From Asticcacaulis sp. MM231 (GTDB taxonomy: Bacteria; Pseudomonadota; Alphaproteobacteria; Caulobacterales; Caulobacteraceae), in assembly GCF_964186625.1 (NCBI RefSeq), contig NZ_OZ075108.1:2232001-2296000 (forward strand): DNA of 64,000 bases, read 5' to 3'. The notes below the pieces were generated by a model that was given only the letters and a program-made list of their open reading frames with translations, searched no databases and was not told the DNA's origin. The stretch's first letter is position 1, and the number at the start of each line of letters is the position of its first letter. The translations under genes were made by a program, and so were the position numbers. Positions 27,956 through 37,308 of this stretch are shown piece by piece.

Positions 27956-29455
27956 ATGAACGAACAGCGCGTGAAGAAGGTGGTCATCGCCGGCGGCGGC
28001 ACAGCCGGCTGGTGCGCGGCGGCGGCTCTGAGCAAGTTGATCGGTCCGTTGCTCGACATCACCCTGGTCGAATCCGAGGATATCGGCACGGTCGGTGTCG
28101 GCGAATCCACCATCCCGACCGTGCGCACCTTCCACCGGTTTCTCGGCATCGATGAGCGTGAGGTGATGCGCGCCACCAACGCCACCTTCAAGCTCGGTAT
28201 CTCCTTCGAGAACTGGGCGCGCGAGCAAGATCAGTATTTCCATGCTTTTGGCACCATCGGCCGCTCACCGTGGATGGCCGATTTCCATCATATCTGGCTG
28301 CAAGCCAGGGTTGATGGCTATGGTGGCGATCTGGGCGACTATTGCCTGGAATTGCAGGCCGCCAAGGCTGGCCGCTTCCAGACCTCGGAAAAGGCCACGA
28401 TCAATTACGCCTATCACCTTGATGCCGGGCTCTACGGACAATTCCTGCGCAAGCTGAGCGAGGCCAACGGCGTCAAACGTGTCGAAGGCAAGATCGCCCG
28501 CGTTGAACAGGACGCTGAATCCGGCTTCCTCACCGGCCTTGTTATGGTTTCAGGCGCCACCATCGAAGGCGACCTGTTCATCGACTGCACCGGCTTCCGT
28601 GGTCTTTTGATCGAGCAGACGCTGAAAACAGGCTGGGATGACTGGAGCCATTGGCTCCCCACCGACAGGGCTCTGGCCGTGCAGACAAACTCCGTCGGAA
28701 CGATCATGCCCTATACCCGCGCCATTGCGCACGATGCTGGCTGGCGCTGGCGGATCCCACTGCAAAGCCGTGTCGGCAATGGCCTGGTCTATTGCAGCCA
28801 GTATCTATCGGAAGAGGACGCCCGCACGCGCCTGCTCGGCGCACTCGACGCCCCGGCCCTGTTCGATCCGCGCCTGATCCCCTATTCCACCGGTCGTCGC
28901 AAAACGTCATGGAACAAGAACTGCGTGGCGCTTGGCCTCTCCAGCGGCTTTATCGAACCGCTCGAATCCACCAGCATCCACCTGTTCCAGATTGGCGTAA
29001 CTCGTCTGGTGCAGATGTTCCCCTTCAGCGGCATCACTGAGGCCCTGACCGATCGTTATAATCAGGCCGCCCGCGCCGAACTGGAACGCGTCCGTGACTT
29101 CGTTATTCTGCACTACAAGGCGACCGAGCGCGACGACAGCGCCTTCTGGCGCGACCGACGTAACATGTCCGTGCCTGACACCTTAGCGGCGCGTATCGAA
29201 CTGTTCCGAGAAAAGGCCTATGCCTATCAGGCGCCGGACGATCTGTTCCGAGTCGATTCCTGGGTACAGGTCCTGCTCGGCCAGCGCATCGAGCCGCGCG
29301 GCTGGCACGGCGTTGGCAAGCTGATGCCGCGCGAAGACGCCATCCGAGGTCTGGAAGGCCTGAAAGGCAGTATCGCCAAGGCCGTCGCCGCCATGCCGCC
29401 ACATGATCATTTCCTCGCACAATACTGTCCGATGGAAGACGCCGTGCCCGCCTGA
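27956..29455 (+). CDS. Flavin-dependent tryptophan-halogenase family protein
   Basis: A 499-residue flavoprotein. The FAD-binding motif G-G-G-T-A-G-W lies at about residues 13-19. V-G-V-G-E-S-T-I-P-T follows. F-K-L-G-I-S-F carries the lysine equivalent to the catalytic residue of PrnA, and the halogenase motif W-x-W-x-I-P is present as G-W-R-W-R-I-P-L. In the family, reduced FAD makes hypohalous acid that halogenates an indole. No natural-product cluster or flavin reductase is adjacent. The TonB/SapC/cupin setting suggests modification of an imported or surface compound instead. AAGGGAA precedes the ATG. Confidence 0.9.
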   Translation: MNEQRVKKVVIAGGGTAGWCAAAALSKLIGPLLDITLVESEDIGTVGVGESTIPTVRTFHRFLGIDEREVMRATNATFKLGISFENWAREQDQYFHAFGTIGRSPWMADFHHIWLQARVDGYGGDLGDYCLELQAAKAGRFQTSEKATINYAYHLDAGLYGQFLRKLSEANGVKRVEGKIARVEQDAESGFLTGLVMVSGATIEGDLFIDCTGFRGLLIEQTLKTGWDDWSHWLPTDRALAVQTNSVGTIMPYTRAIAHDAGWRWRIPLQSRVGNGLVYCSQYLSEEDARTRLLGALDAPALFDPRLIPYSTGRRKTSWNKNCVALGLSSGFIEPLESTSIHLFQIGVTRLVQMFPFSGITEALTDRYNQAARAELERVRDFVILHYKATERDDSAFWRDRRNMSVPDTLAARIELFREKAYAYQAPDDLFRVDSWVQVLLGQRIEPRGWHGVGKLMPREDAIRGLEGLKGSIAKAVAAMPPHDHFLAQYCPMEDAVPA

Positions 29456-29460
29456 AAGCC

Positions 29461-30579
29461 TTAAGCAGATACGCCGATAAAGACGGGCGTGGAAACGGCG
29501 ATTTTTTGATCCTTCGGCGCCAGAGTGCCATCGGACTTGAGCTCGAAAACGACCAGATCGTTGCTCTTCTGGTGCGCCACGACAAGGCGCTTATGATCCT
29601 CATACACAGCGAAGAAGCGCGGCCAGTTGCCGAGCGTCGGCGACACCTGAATAAGGTTCAGACCGCCATCCGCCGCCACCGAAAACACCGCGATGCTGTT
29701 ATGCCCGCGATTGGAGACGTAAAGCCGGTCACCCGCCGCATTCAACGCGATATGGGCGCAGTAGCTTTCGCCCTTGAAGCCTGCCGGCAAGGTAGTGATG
29801 GTCTGTGTAGCTTCAAAACGACCATTCTTCGCAGCTTTCAAGACAATCACCGTATTGTTCAGCTCGGTGACCAGATAGGCGTGAACGCCGTCCTTATGGA
29901 AGATCAGGTGACGCGGCCCGGCGCCGCCTGGCGCATGATAGGCCTCGAAAGCCTGCCCCACTGCGCCGGTTGCGGCATCGAAACTATAGCCCAGCACCTG
30001 ATCGGTGCCGAGATCGACGCTGTAGATATAGTCGCCCTGAAACTGCACCCAGTGGGCGTGCGGCCCTTCCTGCCGGGCCTTGTTCGGTCCGGAGCCCGTA
30101 TTCTGGCGATTGGCCGGCGGCTGCTCCAGTCCACCCTCGGCTCCGATCTTGTAGACCACGACATTGCCCGAAGAATAGTTGGCGACCGCGAGATAGCCGC
30201 CGCTGGGATCGAGCGCTGCATAACAGGGCGCAGCGCCCTGGCTGGAAACCTCATAGGTCTTTTTACACGCCTTGTCGTAGATACCGATGCGGCCTTCGTC
30301 CTTTTCGTTAAGCAGGTAATAGTGCTGTGAAACCGGACTATAGGCGCCAAATGAAACGTTTTCGATCGCCGGCAGAGGATCACCGAGTGTCCAGCTATCG
30401 GTGGCCGAAGTGTAGTTCAGCGGATAGATACCTTTGGCCGCATCCGAACTATAGGTGCCGACGAACAGATTAAGATCGCCCTCAGCCGCCTGTACGGTAC
30501 CAAAGATGGAAGCGCCCGCCAGGGCTGTAGCGCCAGCCAGAAAAATGCGGCGATCAGGAGAGAGTGTCTGGCGAATCAT
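29461..30579 (-). CDS. Exported lactonase-family seven-bladed beta-propeller (6-phosphogluconolactonase-like)
   Basis: A 372-residue protein of the YbhE/lactonase fold, with repeated blades such as N-L-F-V-G-T-Y, Y-L-A-V-A-N-Y-S-S-G-N-V-V and R-L-Y-V-S-N-R-G-H-N-S-I. D-R-R-I-F-L-A-G-A plus a hydrophobic run at the N-terminus is a twin-arginine signal, so it acts in the periplasm. That argues against a cytosolic pentose-phosphate role and for a sugar lactone substrate. GGAG eight bases before 30579 picks this ATG. It converges on the halogenase gene and diverges from a sugar symporter. Confidence 0.85.
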   Translation of the reverse strand: MIRQTLSPDRRIFLAGATALAGASIFGTVQAAEGDLNLFVGTYSSDAAKGIYPLNYTSATDSWTLGDPLPAIENVSFGAYSPVSQHYYLLNEKDEGRIGIYDKACKKTYEVSSQGAAPCYAALDPSGGYLAVANYSSGNVVVYKIGAEGGLEQPPANRQNTGSGPNKARQEGPHAHWVQFQGDYIYSVDLGTDQVLGYSFDAATGAVGQAFEAYHAPGGAGPRHLIFHKDGVHAYLVTELNNTVIVLKAAKNGRFEATQTITTLPAGFKGESYCAHIALNAAGDRLYVSNRGHNSIAVFSVAADGGLNLIQVSPTLGNWPRFFAVYEDHKRLVVAHQKSNDLVVFELKSDGTLAPKDQKIAVSTPVFIGVSA

Positions 30580-30640
30580 CGGGCGGTCTCCGGGGGGCAT
30601 CAGGTTAAAGGTTCAGCCCCACCCTAACCGAAAGTCCTGC

Positions 30641-30658
30641 AAAGGGGCCAGCCCCTTT
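30641..30658. promoter_or_regulatory. Inverted repeat in the lactonase-symporter divergent spacer
   Basis: AAAGGGG and CCCCTTT flank CCAG. It sits 60 bases before the lactonase start in the 267-base divergent region. No T-run follows on either strand, so it is an operator candidate rather than a terminator. Confidence 0.3.
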
Positions 30659-30846
30659 AAAAAACTCCCCTGACAGGCGATCTCAACAAAACGACACATT
30701 CGGTTGATTATAAAGACGGTTTTCACCGCTTTTGAAACTTCCACCGGTTGAGTAAAATTTTTGGGAAGAATGGCCTTACGAGTTCCTTAACCCCTGCGGA
30801 CAAAAATCGATTACAGCCTGTCTAAATCAAGGCCGCGAGACCACTC

Positions 30847-32229
30847 ATGACGCCAGCCTCTGATAAAGACGCTCTGCACGCCTACGAACCGGTTCGGCTT
30901 GGAGAAACCATAAGCTATGGCCTCGGCGATGTTGGGTTCAACATGTACTGGGCACCGGTCTCAGCCTTCATTATGGTCTATCTCGGCGATGTCGTGGGGC
31001 TAAGCCTGACCAGCATAGCCACCCTTCTGGTGACCATGCGCCTCGTCAGCGCCTTCGCTGATCCGGTGTTCGGCGCCATAGCCGACCGCACGCACACGGC
31101 TTATGGTCGCTATCGCCCTTGGTTTCTGTGGCTCTGCCTGCCGCTGGCTGCCGCGGGCATCCTGTTTTTCTCACTTGCCAATGCCCCGCATGACAGCAAG
31201 CTGTTCTCCGCCTATTTCGGCCTGATCCTGCTCAACCTGATCTATACCGGAGCCAACACCGCCTACAATGCGCTGTCCGGCGTCATTACCCCCGATTCAA
31301 CCCAGCGCGAACAGATTATGAGCCTGCGCTTTGGCGGCGCGTTCCTGAGCGCAGTCCTGATCACATGGGCCACGCCCAGACTGGTCACTTGGGCCGGTCG
31401 TGGCAATGACGCGCTTGGCTGGCAGTTCGTCATGACCGTCTACGGCGTCATTGTGGTCGGCATATTGATCAATCTGTTCCTGCACACCCAGGAGCGCTTC
31501 GCCCTGACCTCACGACCCAACCCCAACCCACTGCGCGATGTGCGAGACCTGTTCCTCAACCGCCCATGGGTCATTCTGTTCTTGCTCGCCGGGGTCGTCA
31601 TGGTCGCCTCGATGCTGCACACCTCGGTCGCCCCCTTCTACATGAGATCCTATGCCGGCAGACCTGACCTGGTCATCAGTATCGTCATGACCTTCACGCT
31701 TGGCCTGGCTGCAGGCTCCGCCGTCAGTTCGCTGTTGGCACGCGTCCTCTCGCGCCAGAGATGGATTTCGATCATGCTTGTGGTCGCCGGCCTCGCCTGT
31801 CTCGGCTTCTTTTTTTGTCAGCCAGGCCAGATCATTCTGATGTTCGTGCTGCAGGCCATAAGCGGTGTGGCCTTTGGCACCATCGCCACCCTCACCTTCG
31901 CCATGTATGCCGATACGGCGGATTACAACGCCTGGAAAACCGGCTACCGCGCCACCGCCATGACCTATTCGATGATCATGCTATCAAAGAAGATAGGCGC
32001 CGCCATCGCCGCCGCCATCATCGGCTGGGCGCTGGTCGACTACGCCGGCAACAAGGCGCCAACACCCTTCGTGCTTGACAATATCCGCCTTTTGACTGGA
32101 CTGGGGCCGGCCATTATGGCCTTCGCCGGTGTGGGCATCATCGCGCTTTACGATCTGTCGCCCGAGCGGGTGATCAAGCTACAGGCGCAACTGCTGGGCG
32201 GCATCCGCGGCAAGACCCAAAATCACTAG
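30847..32229 (+). CDS. MFS transporter, GPH (glycoside-pentoside-hexuronide:cation symporter) family
   Basis: A 460-residue inner-membrane symporter with twelve predicted spans. The GPH signature is visible: Y-G-L-G-D-V-G-F-N near residue 25, D-P-V-F-G-A-I-A-D-R-T in loop 2-3, and Y-G-R-Y-R-P-W. The second-half motif Y-A-D-T-A-D-Y follows. The family imports sugars with sodium or protons. Its position beside a TonB receptor and lactonase suggests it takes up the sugar released by the locus. It converges on tacA with eight bases between the stops. Confidence 0.9.
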   Translation: MTPASDKDALHAYEPVRLGETISYGLGDVGFNMYWAPVSAFIMVYLGDVVGLSLTSIATLLVTMRLVSAFADPVFGAIADRTHTAYGRYRPWFLWLCLPLAAAGILFFSLANAPHDSKLFSAYFGLILLNLIYTGANTAYNALSGVITPDSTQREQIMSLRFGGAFLSAVLITWATPRLVTWAGRGNDALGWQFVMTVYGVIVVGILINLFLHTQERFALTSRPNPNPLRDVRDLFLNRPWVILFLLAGVVMVASMLHTSVAPFYMRSYAGRPDLVISIVMTFTLGLAAGSAVSSLLARVLSRQRWISIMLVVAGLACLGFFFCQPGQIILMFVLQAISGVAFGTIATLTFAMYADTADYNAWKTGYRATAMTYSMIMLSKKIGAAIAAAIIGWALVDYAGNKAPTPFVLDNIRLLTGLGPAIMAFAGVGIIALYDLSPERVIKLQAQLLGGIRGKTQNH

Positions 32230-32237
32230 CAGGATGA

Positions 32238-33704
32238 TTAGCCCGCTTCCTTGACCAGCCCCTCAAGACCGCAATCGCGCACCTTGCGATACAGAGTTGA
32301 ACGTCCGATACCGAGACGACGTGCCACTTCCGACATATGGCCAGCATAGACGCCTATCGCGTGTTCGATCAGGTCGCGCTCGATATCCTCAAGCTTGCGC
32401 AGGTGACCGGCGTCATCAAGGATACGCACCGGCGCGTCATGCAGGGCATCGTGATGCTCTTCCGTCAGGCTGGCAACGGCCTGACCAAGGGCCACGACCT
32501 GACCTTCGGCCGGTGCCATCATCGGCGCAACCTGGCCGCTGATCGCCGGGAAATCATAGGCTTGCAGATGCGGACTGTCGCTCAGCACGATGGCGCGATA
32601 GACGGTGTTCTCCAACTGGCGAACATTGCCCGGCCAGTCATAGGCGCACAACATCTGCATGGCCTCACTCGAAACACCGGTGACGCGCTTGCCTTCTTCA
32701 ATATTGAAGCGGCGCACGAAGTGATCAATCAGGGCCGGAATATCGTCACGGCGTTCACGTAAGGATGGCGCTTCGATCGGGAAGACGTTGAGGCGATAGA
32801 ACAGGTCTTCGCGGAAGGCGCCGGCCTTGACCTGATCACCGAGATTACGGTTGGTCGCCGAAATGATGCGGACATCAACCTTGATCGGACGCTTGGAGCC
32901 GACTGGATCGATTTCACCTTCCTGAAGTGCGCGCAGGAGCTTAACCTGCATGTCGAGCGGCAGTTCGCCTACCTCATCGAGGAACAGGGTGCCGCCATGG
33001 GCTTCCTGGAACTTGCCAAGGTGCTTGTCGGAGGCGCCGGTGAAAGAGCCCTTTTCGTGACCGAACAGGATGGATTCCACGAGGTTTTCCGGCAGGGCCC
33101 CGCAGTTAACCGCCACGAAAGGCTTGCCGGAGCGCTCGGAAGAGCCCTGAATGGCGCGGGCGATCAGTTCCTTGCCGACGCCGCTTTCACCGAGGATCAG
33201 CACGGGGATCGAGGACTTGGCGGCGCGTTCGCCCAGGCGGCGCACCAGAGCCATCGGGCCCGATGTGCCGATCAGGTCATCGAAACCAATGCGGTTGCCG
33301 GTGTGCTTCTTCAGGCGTGCCACTTCGGCCACCATATCACCCATCTGCAGGGCATTGCGTACTGAAACGAGAATGCGCTCAGGCGAGGCCGGCTTGATGA
33401 AGAAGTCCTGCGCCCCGGCCTGCATGGCCTTGACCACAGTATCGATACCGCCCGAAGCGGTCAGGACCACCACCGGCGTGCGGATGCCGGCGGCGCGAAT
33501 TTCCTTCAAGGTATCAATGCCGGACTGGCCTGGCATGACGAGATCAAGAATGACAGCGTCGATGCCTGAATTCTGCGACAGACGTTCAACCGCCTGACCG
33601 CCATTTTCAGCGTGCATGACCGAGAAACCCTCGCGCTCCAGCACGGCCTGTATCAGGCGGCGTTGCGTGGGGTCGTCATCACAGATCAGGATCGTTTTCG
33701 CCAT
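32238..33704 (-). CDS. tacA: TacA-type sigma-54-dependent response regulator
   Basis: A 488-residue NtrC-class activator. The receiver domain (about 1-120) has the phospho-acceptor aspartate in V-I-L-D-L-V-M-P-G. The AAA+ domain (about 145-380) shows G-E-S-G-V-G-K-E, sigma-54-contacting G-S-F-T-G-A and G-T-L-F-L-D-E-V-G. The C-terminal Fis helix-turn-helix is [14 protein letters not shown]. Length and the receiver sequence fit Caulobacter TacA, which is phosphorylated through ShpA/CckA-like relays and drives stalk-cell genes. The ATG at 33704 has GGA upstream; a TTG two codons earlier is less likely. No histidine kinase is adjacent. Confidence 0.85.
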   Translation of the reverse strand: MAKTILICDDDPTQRRLIQAVLEREGFSVMHAENGGQAVERLSQNSGIDAVILDLVMPGQSGIDTLKEIRAAGIRTPVVVLTASGGIDTVVKAMQAGAQDFFIKPASPERILVSVRNALQMGDMVAEVARLKKHTGNRIGFDDLIGTSGPMALVRRLGERAAKSSIPVLILGESGVGKELIARAIQGSSERSGKPFVAVNCGALPENLVESILFGHEKGSFTGASDKHLGKFQEAHGGTLFLDEVGELPLDMQVKLLRALQEGEIDPVGSKRPIKVDVRIISATNRNLGDQVKAGAFREDLFYRLNVFPIEAPSLRERRDDIPALIDHFVRRFNIEEGKRVTGVSSEAMQMLCAYDWPGNVRQLENTVYRAIVLSDSPHLQAYDFPAISGQVAPMMAPAEGQVVALGQAVASLTEEHHDALHDAPVRILDDAGHLRKLEDIERDLIEHAIGVYAGHMSEVARRLGIGRSTLYRKVRDCGLEGLVKEAG

Positions 33705-33903
33705 TTTCAATATCCACCATCGTCTGATTTCGCCGTCACCGGTGTCCGGATTTCGGCTTATTTTGAGACAAACCTAAGGGATCGGCGTGAAAATCAGGTG
33801 TAGACCTATAGTTAATGTCCCGTTTTTGTACGCTCTCCCCAAACAGGCGATCAGCATGAAGTGAAGGGACGGCGCATAAACCCTCTCGATTTTCGTTGTC
33901 TTT

Positions 33904-35724
33904 ATGGCTATGTCCGCATGCATGAACACACATGTCCCCTCCCTCGATTCCGTCACCCAATTGCCCGTCTGGGATCTCACCGATCTGTACAGCGGACCCG
34001 AAGATCCCAAAATCGCTGAAGATTTCGCGCGCGGTGAAGGCCACGTCAAGGAACTGGCCAAACTGCAAGGCCAGTTCGTGGCGGCGCGCGGCAATGCGGA
34101 GCGCCTCGGCCTGCTGATCGATCAGGCCGGCAGCCTCTACGAAAAGGCGATGGACGATATGGGCGGCGCACTGGCCTATGCCACGCTGGCATCAACCATT
34201 GACCGCGAGAACGCCCGCATCGCCAAGATGCAGTCAGACCTCGGCACCCAGGCCGCGATGATCTCGGCTGACAGCCTATTCCTGTCGCTCGAACTGAACC
34301 AGCTCGAAGACTGGGAAATCGAGAATGCGCTCAAGATGGTCACCAAGGCGCAAAAATGGCGCCCCTGGCTGCGCCGTATCCGTGCCAGTCGTCCGCACGA
34401 ACTGACGCCCGACCTGGAGCGCCTGATGCTGGAGCGTATGCCGGCGGTCGGGCAATGGTCGCGCCTGTTCGACGAGACCCTGACGCGGATGCGCGTCAGG
34501 ATCGGTAAAGACTCCCTGACCCTCAACGAGGCGCTGAACCGCCTCTCCGCCCCTCAAGCCAACGTTCGTAAGGCGGCGGCAGTTGGGCTATCGGCGGCGC
34601 TCAGGGACAATGCCCCCGTGCTGGCCCTGACGCTCAACACCCTGGCCTTTGAAAAGCAGGTCGAGGATCGCTGGCGCAAATACGAAGATCCGGCAGCGTC
34701 GCGCCACCTCGCCAATGAGGTCGATAAGGACGCCGTTGACGCCATGGCCGAGGCCGTCGGGGAATCCTACGCCAACCTGTCGCACCGCTATTACAAGATC
34801 AAGGCAAAGATCCTTGGCAAGAAGCAGCTCGATTTCTGGGACCGCAACGCGCCGCTGACCCAGGATGTGCAGAAAAACTATAGCTGGGCCGAGGCGAAAA
34901 AGATCGTGCTCGACAGCTTCGCCAAGATGGGACCGGAATTCGCCGAACGCGCCCAGCGCTTTTTCGATCAACCATGGATCGACGCCGCGCCGCGCGCCGG
35001 CAAATCCTCCGGCGCCTATGCCCACCCGGTGACGGCCAACCGCCATCCCTATGTCATGCTAAACTTCACCGGCGACCGCCGCGAAGTGCTGACCCTGGCG
35101 CATGAGCTTGGCCATGCCGTCCACCAGACCCTGTGCCAGCCGCTCGGCTCGATCCTGGCCGACACACCGCTGACGCTCGCCGAAACCGCCTCCATCTTCG
35201 CCGAAGGGCTGGTGTTTGAGCATCTCGTCGCCACCGCCTCGCTGGAAGAGAAGAAGGCCCTGCTGGCCGGCAAGATCGAGGACGGCCTCAACTCCGTCAT
35301 CCGCCAGATCGCCTTCCACCGCTTCGAGGAAAAGTTCCATACCGCCCGCCTCGAAGGCGAGGTCGCGCTCGATCAGATCAACGCCCTGTGGCTTGAGGTC
35401 ATGGGCGAAAGCTTAGGGCCGGCCATCAAGCTCAATGACGGCTATGAAGTCTACTGGGCCTATGTCAGCCACTTCGTCCACTCGCCGTTCTACGTTTACG
35501 CCTATGCCTTTGGCGACCTGCTCGTCTCGGCCCTGATGGAAAAGCGCCGGGAAAATCCGGAAGCCTTCACCCCGCTCTACCGCGAACTGCTGGCTGGCGG
35601 CGGCACGAAAACCTATGTTGAAGCTCTGGCGCCCTTCGGCATGAACCCGCGCGACAAGGCCTTCTGGAAAATGGGCTGCGCCCGTCTGGAAGGGTTGATT
35701 GAGGCTTTTGAAGCCTTGGTTTAA
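33904..35724 (+). CDS. pepF: Oligoendopeptidase F (M3 family metallopeptidase)
   Basis: A 606-residue zinc peptidase of family M3B. The catalytic H-E-L-G-H is at residues 400-404, with the downstream E in L-A-E-T-A-S-I-F-A-E. An N-terminal helical domain (about 20-200) forms the lid that limits substrates to oligopeptides; the protein acts in the cytosol. The start is uncertain: ATGs at 33904, 33910 and 33922 are in frame and none has a good ribosome-binding site. Fourteen bases past the stop an IS element has inserted. Confidence 0.92.
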   Translation: MAMSACMNTHVPSLDSVTQLPVWDLTDLYSGPEDPKIAEDFARGEGHVKELAKLQGQFVAARGNAERLGLLIDQAGSLYEKAMDDMGGALAYATLASTIDRENARIAKMQSDLGTQAAMISADSLFLSLELNQLEDWEIENALKMVTKAQKWRPWLRRIRASRPHELTPDLERLMLERMPAVGQWSRLFDETLTRMRVRIGKDSLTLNEALNRLSAPQANVRKAAAVGLSAALRDNAPVLALTLNTLAFEKQVEDRWRKYEDPAASRHLANEVDKDAVDAMAEAVGESYANLSHRYYKIKAKILGKKQLDFWDRNAPLTQDVQKNYSWAEAKKIVLDSFAKMGPEFAERAQRFFDQPWIDAAPRAGKSSGAYAHPVTANRHPYVMLNFTGDRREVLTLAHELGHAVHQTLCQPLGSILADTPLTLAETASIFAEGLVFEHLVATASLEEKKALLAGKIEDGLNSVIRQIAFHRFEEKFHTARLEGEVALDQINALWLEVMGESLGPAIKLNDGYEVYWAYVSHFVHSPFYVYAYAFGDLLVSALMEKRRENPEAFTPLYRELLAGGGTKTYVEALAPFGMNPRDKAFWKMGCARLEGLIEAFEALV

Positions 35725-35734
35725 GCGCTTGCGC

Positions 35735-35738
35735 CTAG
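35735..35738 (+). repeat. Target-site duplication CTAG, left copy
   Basis: CTAG directly abuts the left inverted repeat at 35739 and recurs as CTAG at 37260-37263. A four-base CTAG-like duplication is characteristic of the IS701 family. Confidence 0.85.
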
Positions 35739-37259
35739 TCTTACTGCGTCATAAAGTGGCATTCTCAGGTATTGTTGGCTTGGTGCAACATGGACATCGC
35801 TGCAGGGTTCGACTGAGGGCGACTGTCAAACATCGTCGGATGGTCGCAATCGAATCCCTGACGTGGCGTTCCGGCCTGATTGGGGGATCCACGGGGTCGA
35901 TAACCTTGGGGAAGGTCAAGCTTTTTGAGGTTCTTGGCAATGTTCGGCCCTGAGGGGGGAATGGCCTCCCGTCGGGAGATTAGGAAGGCGTAGGCGGCGA
36001 TACAGAGACTTGCATGATGATGGAAGCCTCTCCACCCTCGACCCTCGTAATGGCCAAGGCCTAGTTCCTGCTTGAGTTCCTGATAATCTCGCTCAATTCG
36101 CCACCGCAATTTGGCGGTGCTGACGAGATCTTCGAGTGACGTGTCTGCTGGCAAGGTAGCAAGCCAGTATTTGAGCGGCGCTTCATCGCCTTCAGGCCAT
36201 TCGATCAGCAGCCATTCCTCAGGGCGGGGTTCTGTCAGCTTATGGTCGCGGGAGGCCGGGTGCAGCCAAAGCGCGGTAAAGCGTGAACTCAGGTCCACAT
36301 TCGTACCTTCTCGCCAGCAGACCGTTTTCCAAACCTCGGGCGGCAGCTCCCGTGCCAGCGCCTTTGCCGAGATGGGCGCGTGGTCGGGATTACGTTGCAG
36401 CAACGACGGTGGTCGTCCCCGGCCACTCCAAGGTTTTGGAGGCAAAGGAGCTTGCCCTGGACGCCAGACACTGAGTGTCGGCTGTACACCCAAGACATAG
36501 GTGAGGCCAAGCGTGGTCAGGCCAGCGCGGAAGGTGCCATCCGCTCCGTAGCCAGCGTCAGCCAATACCACCCCAGGCGCAACACCGGCGGCCTTAGCGG
36601 TGCGGACCTGATCAAGTGCGATAGTCGGCTTTGTTTGGAAGCCTATCTCCTCAGGGACCTTCACTTTACGCCGCCGCTCTGGATCATCGCACCAGGTCTC
36701 AGGCAAATAAAGCCGATAGGCGATCGGTAGGCTGGCCGCAGCGTTCGCAACCGACAGGCTGACGGCGACCTGGCAGTTATCCTGTTTGCCGAGCTGACCA
36801 CAATATTGCCGCGCTACGCCAACTGAGTGCCTCCCCTTCTTGGGAAAGCCGGTGTCGTCGATGATCCAGGCCTTGATCGGTCCATGCTGCTCGATCTGCG
36901 GAAGCACCCTCTCGCGAACCCGCGCCAAAAGCGCCTCGTCTGACCACGGTGCCTGCCCAACAAAATGCAACAAAGATTGGTGTTTCGCCGAAACCCGCGA
37001 AGGCGAAGTCACAGCGGCCAGGGGCTCTACGCTCTTGCGATCAACAGGCAGCATCAGACCAAGGCAGTAATCCTTCAACGGCTCCGCGCGATCGGCATGG
37101 CCGATCACATCAACCAGACTATGGACATAATCCAAAAACGATGCTTCACTTAATCGCGTGCTAAGGTCACTCATCCAGCCTCTCCTGAAGACTATGAATC
37201 GACGAGGCTAGCACATTTCCCCAAAACGCGAATCCCCCCAATTTTGTGACTCAGTAAGA
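35739..37259 (-). mobile_element. IS701-family insertion sequence, intact, 1521 bp
   Basis: The element is bounded by imperfect inverted repeats. The left end reads TCTTACTGCGTCATAAAG and the right end, reverse complemented, TCTTACTGAGTCACAAAA. CTAG flanks both sides. One full-length DDE transposase occupies most of it on the minus strand. Complete ends, a matching duplication and an open frame suggest recent insertion and possible activity. Confidence 0.9.
35765..37174 (-). CDS. IS701-family DDE transposase
   Basis: A 469-residue transposase with the fold expected of IS701/IS4-like elements. Acid residues visible are D in W-I-I-D-D-T-G-F (about residues 106-107), D in V-V-L-A-D-A-G-Y-G, and E in W-R-I-E-R-D-Y-Q-E-L-K-Q-E-L-G. 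G-R-H-S-V-G-V-A-R-Q-Y and H-Y-E-G-R-G-W-R-G-F-H-H-H are family signatures. No internal stop or frameshift. The frame ends 26 bases inside the left terminus. It moves its own element by cutting and rejoining at CTAG-like targets. Confidence 0.93.
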   Translation of the reverse strand: MSDLSTRLSEASFLDYVHSLVDVIGHADRAEPLKDYCLGLMLPVDRKSVEPLAAVTSPSRVSAKHQSLLHFVGQAPWSDEALLARVRERVLPQIEQHGPIKAWIIDDTGFPKKGRHSVGVARQYCGQLGKQDNCQVAVSLSVANAAASLPIAYRLYLPETWCDDPERRRKVKVPEEIGFQTKPTIALDQVRTAKAAGVAPGVVLADAGYGADGTFRAGLTTLGLTYVLGVQPTLSVWRPGQAPLPPKPWSGRGRPPSLLQRNPDHAPISAKALARELPPEVWKTVCWREGTNVDLSSRFTALWLHPASRDHKLTEPRPEEWLLIEWPEGDEAPLKYWLATLPADTSLEDLVSTAKLRWRIERDYQELKQELGLGHYEGRGWRGFHHHASLCIAAYAFLISRREAIPPSGPNIAKNLKKLDLPQGYRPRGSPNQAGTPRQGFDCDHPTMFDSRPQSNPAAMSMLHQANNT

Positions 37260-37263
37260 CTAG
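37260..37263 (+). repeat. Target-site duplication CTAG, right copy
   Basis: CTAG directly follows the right inverted repeat and matches the copy at 35735-35738. Confidence 0.85.
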
Positions 37264-37308
37264 GATCTTTTCGTGATCGTCTCAGAGTTTACCACCTTGG
37301 GGATGATC

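Noticed and set aside
27956..29455. Halogenase as part of an antibiotic cluster
   Set aside because: No polyketide, peptide synthetase, reductase or resistance gene is adjacent. The neighbours are uptake genes.
29506..30330. A 274-codon plus-strand frame opposite the lactonase gene
   Set aside because: The minus strand carries the propeller repeats and a Tat signal. This frame is an antisense shadow.
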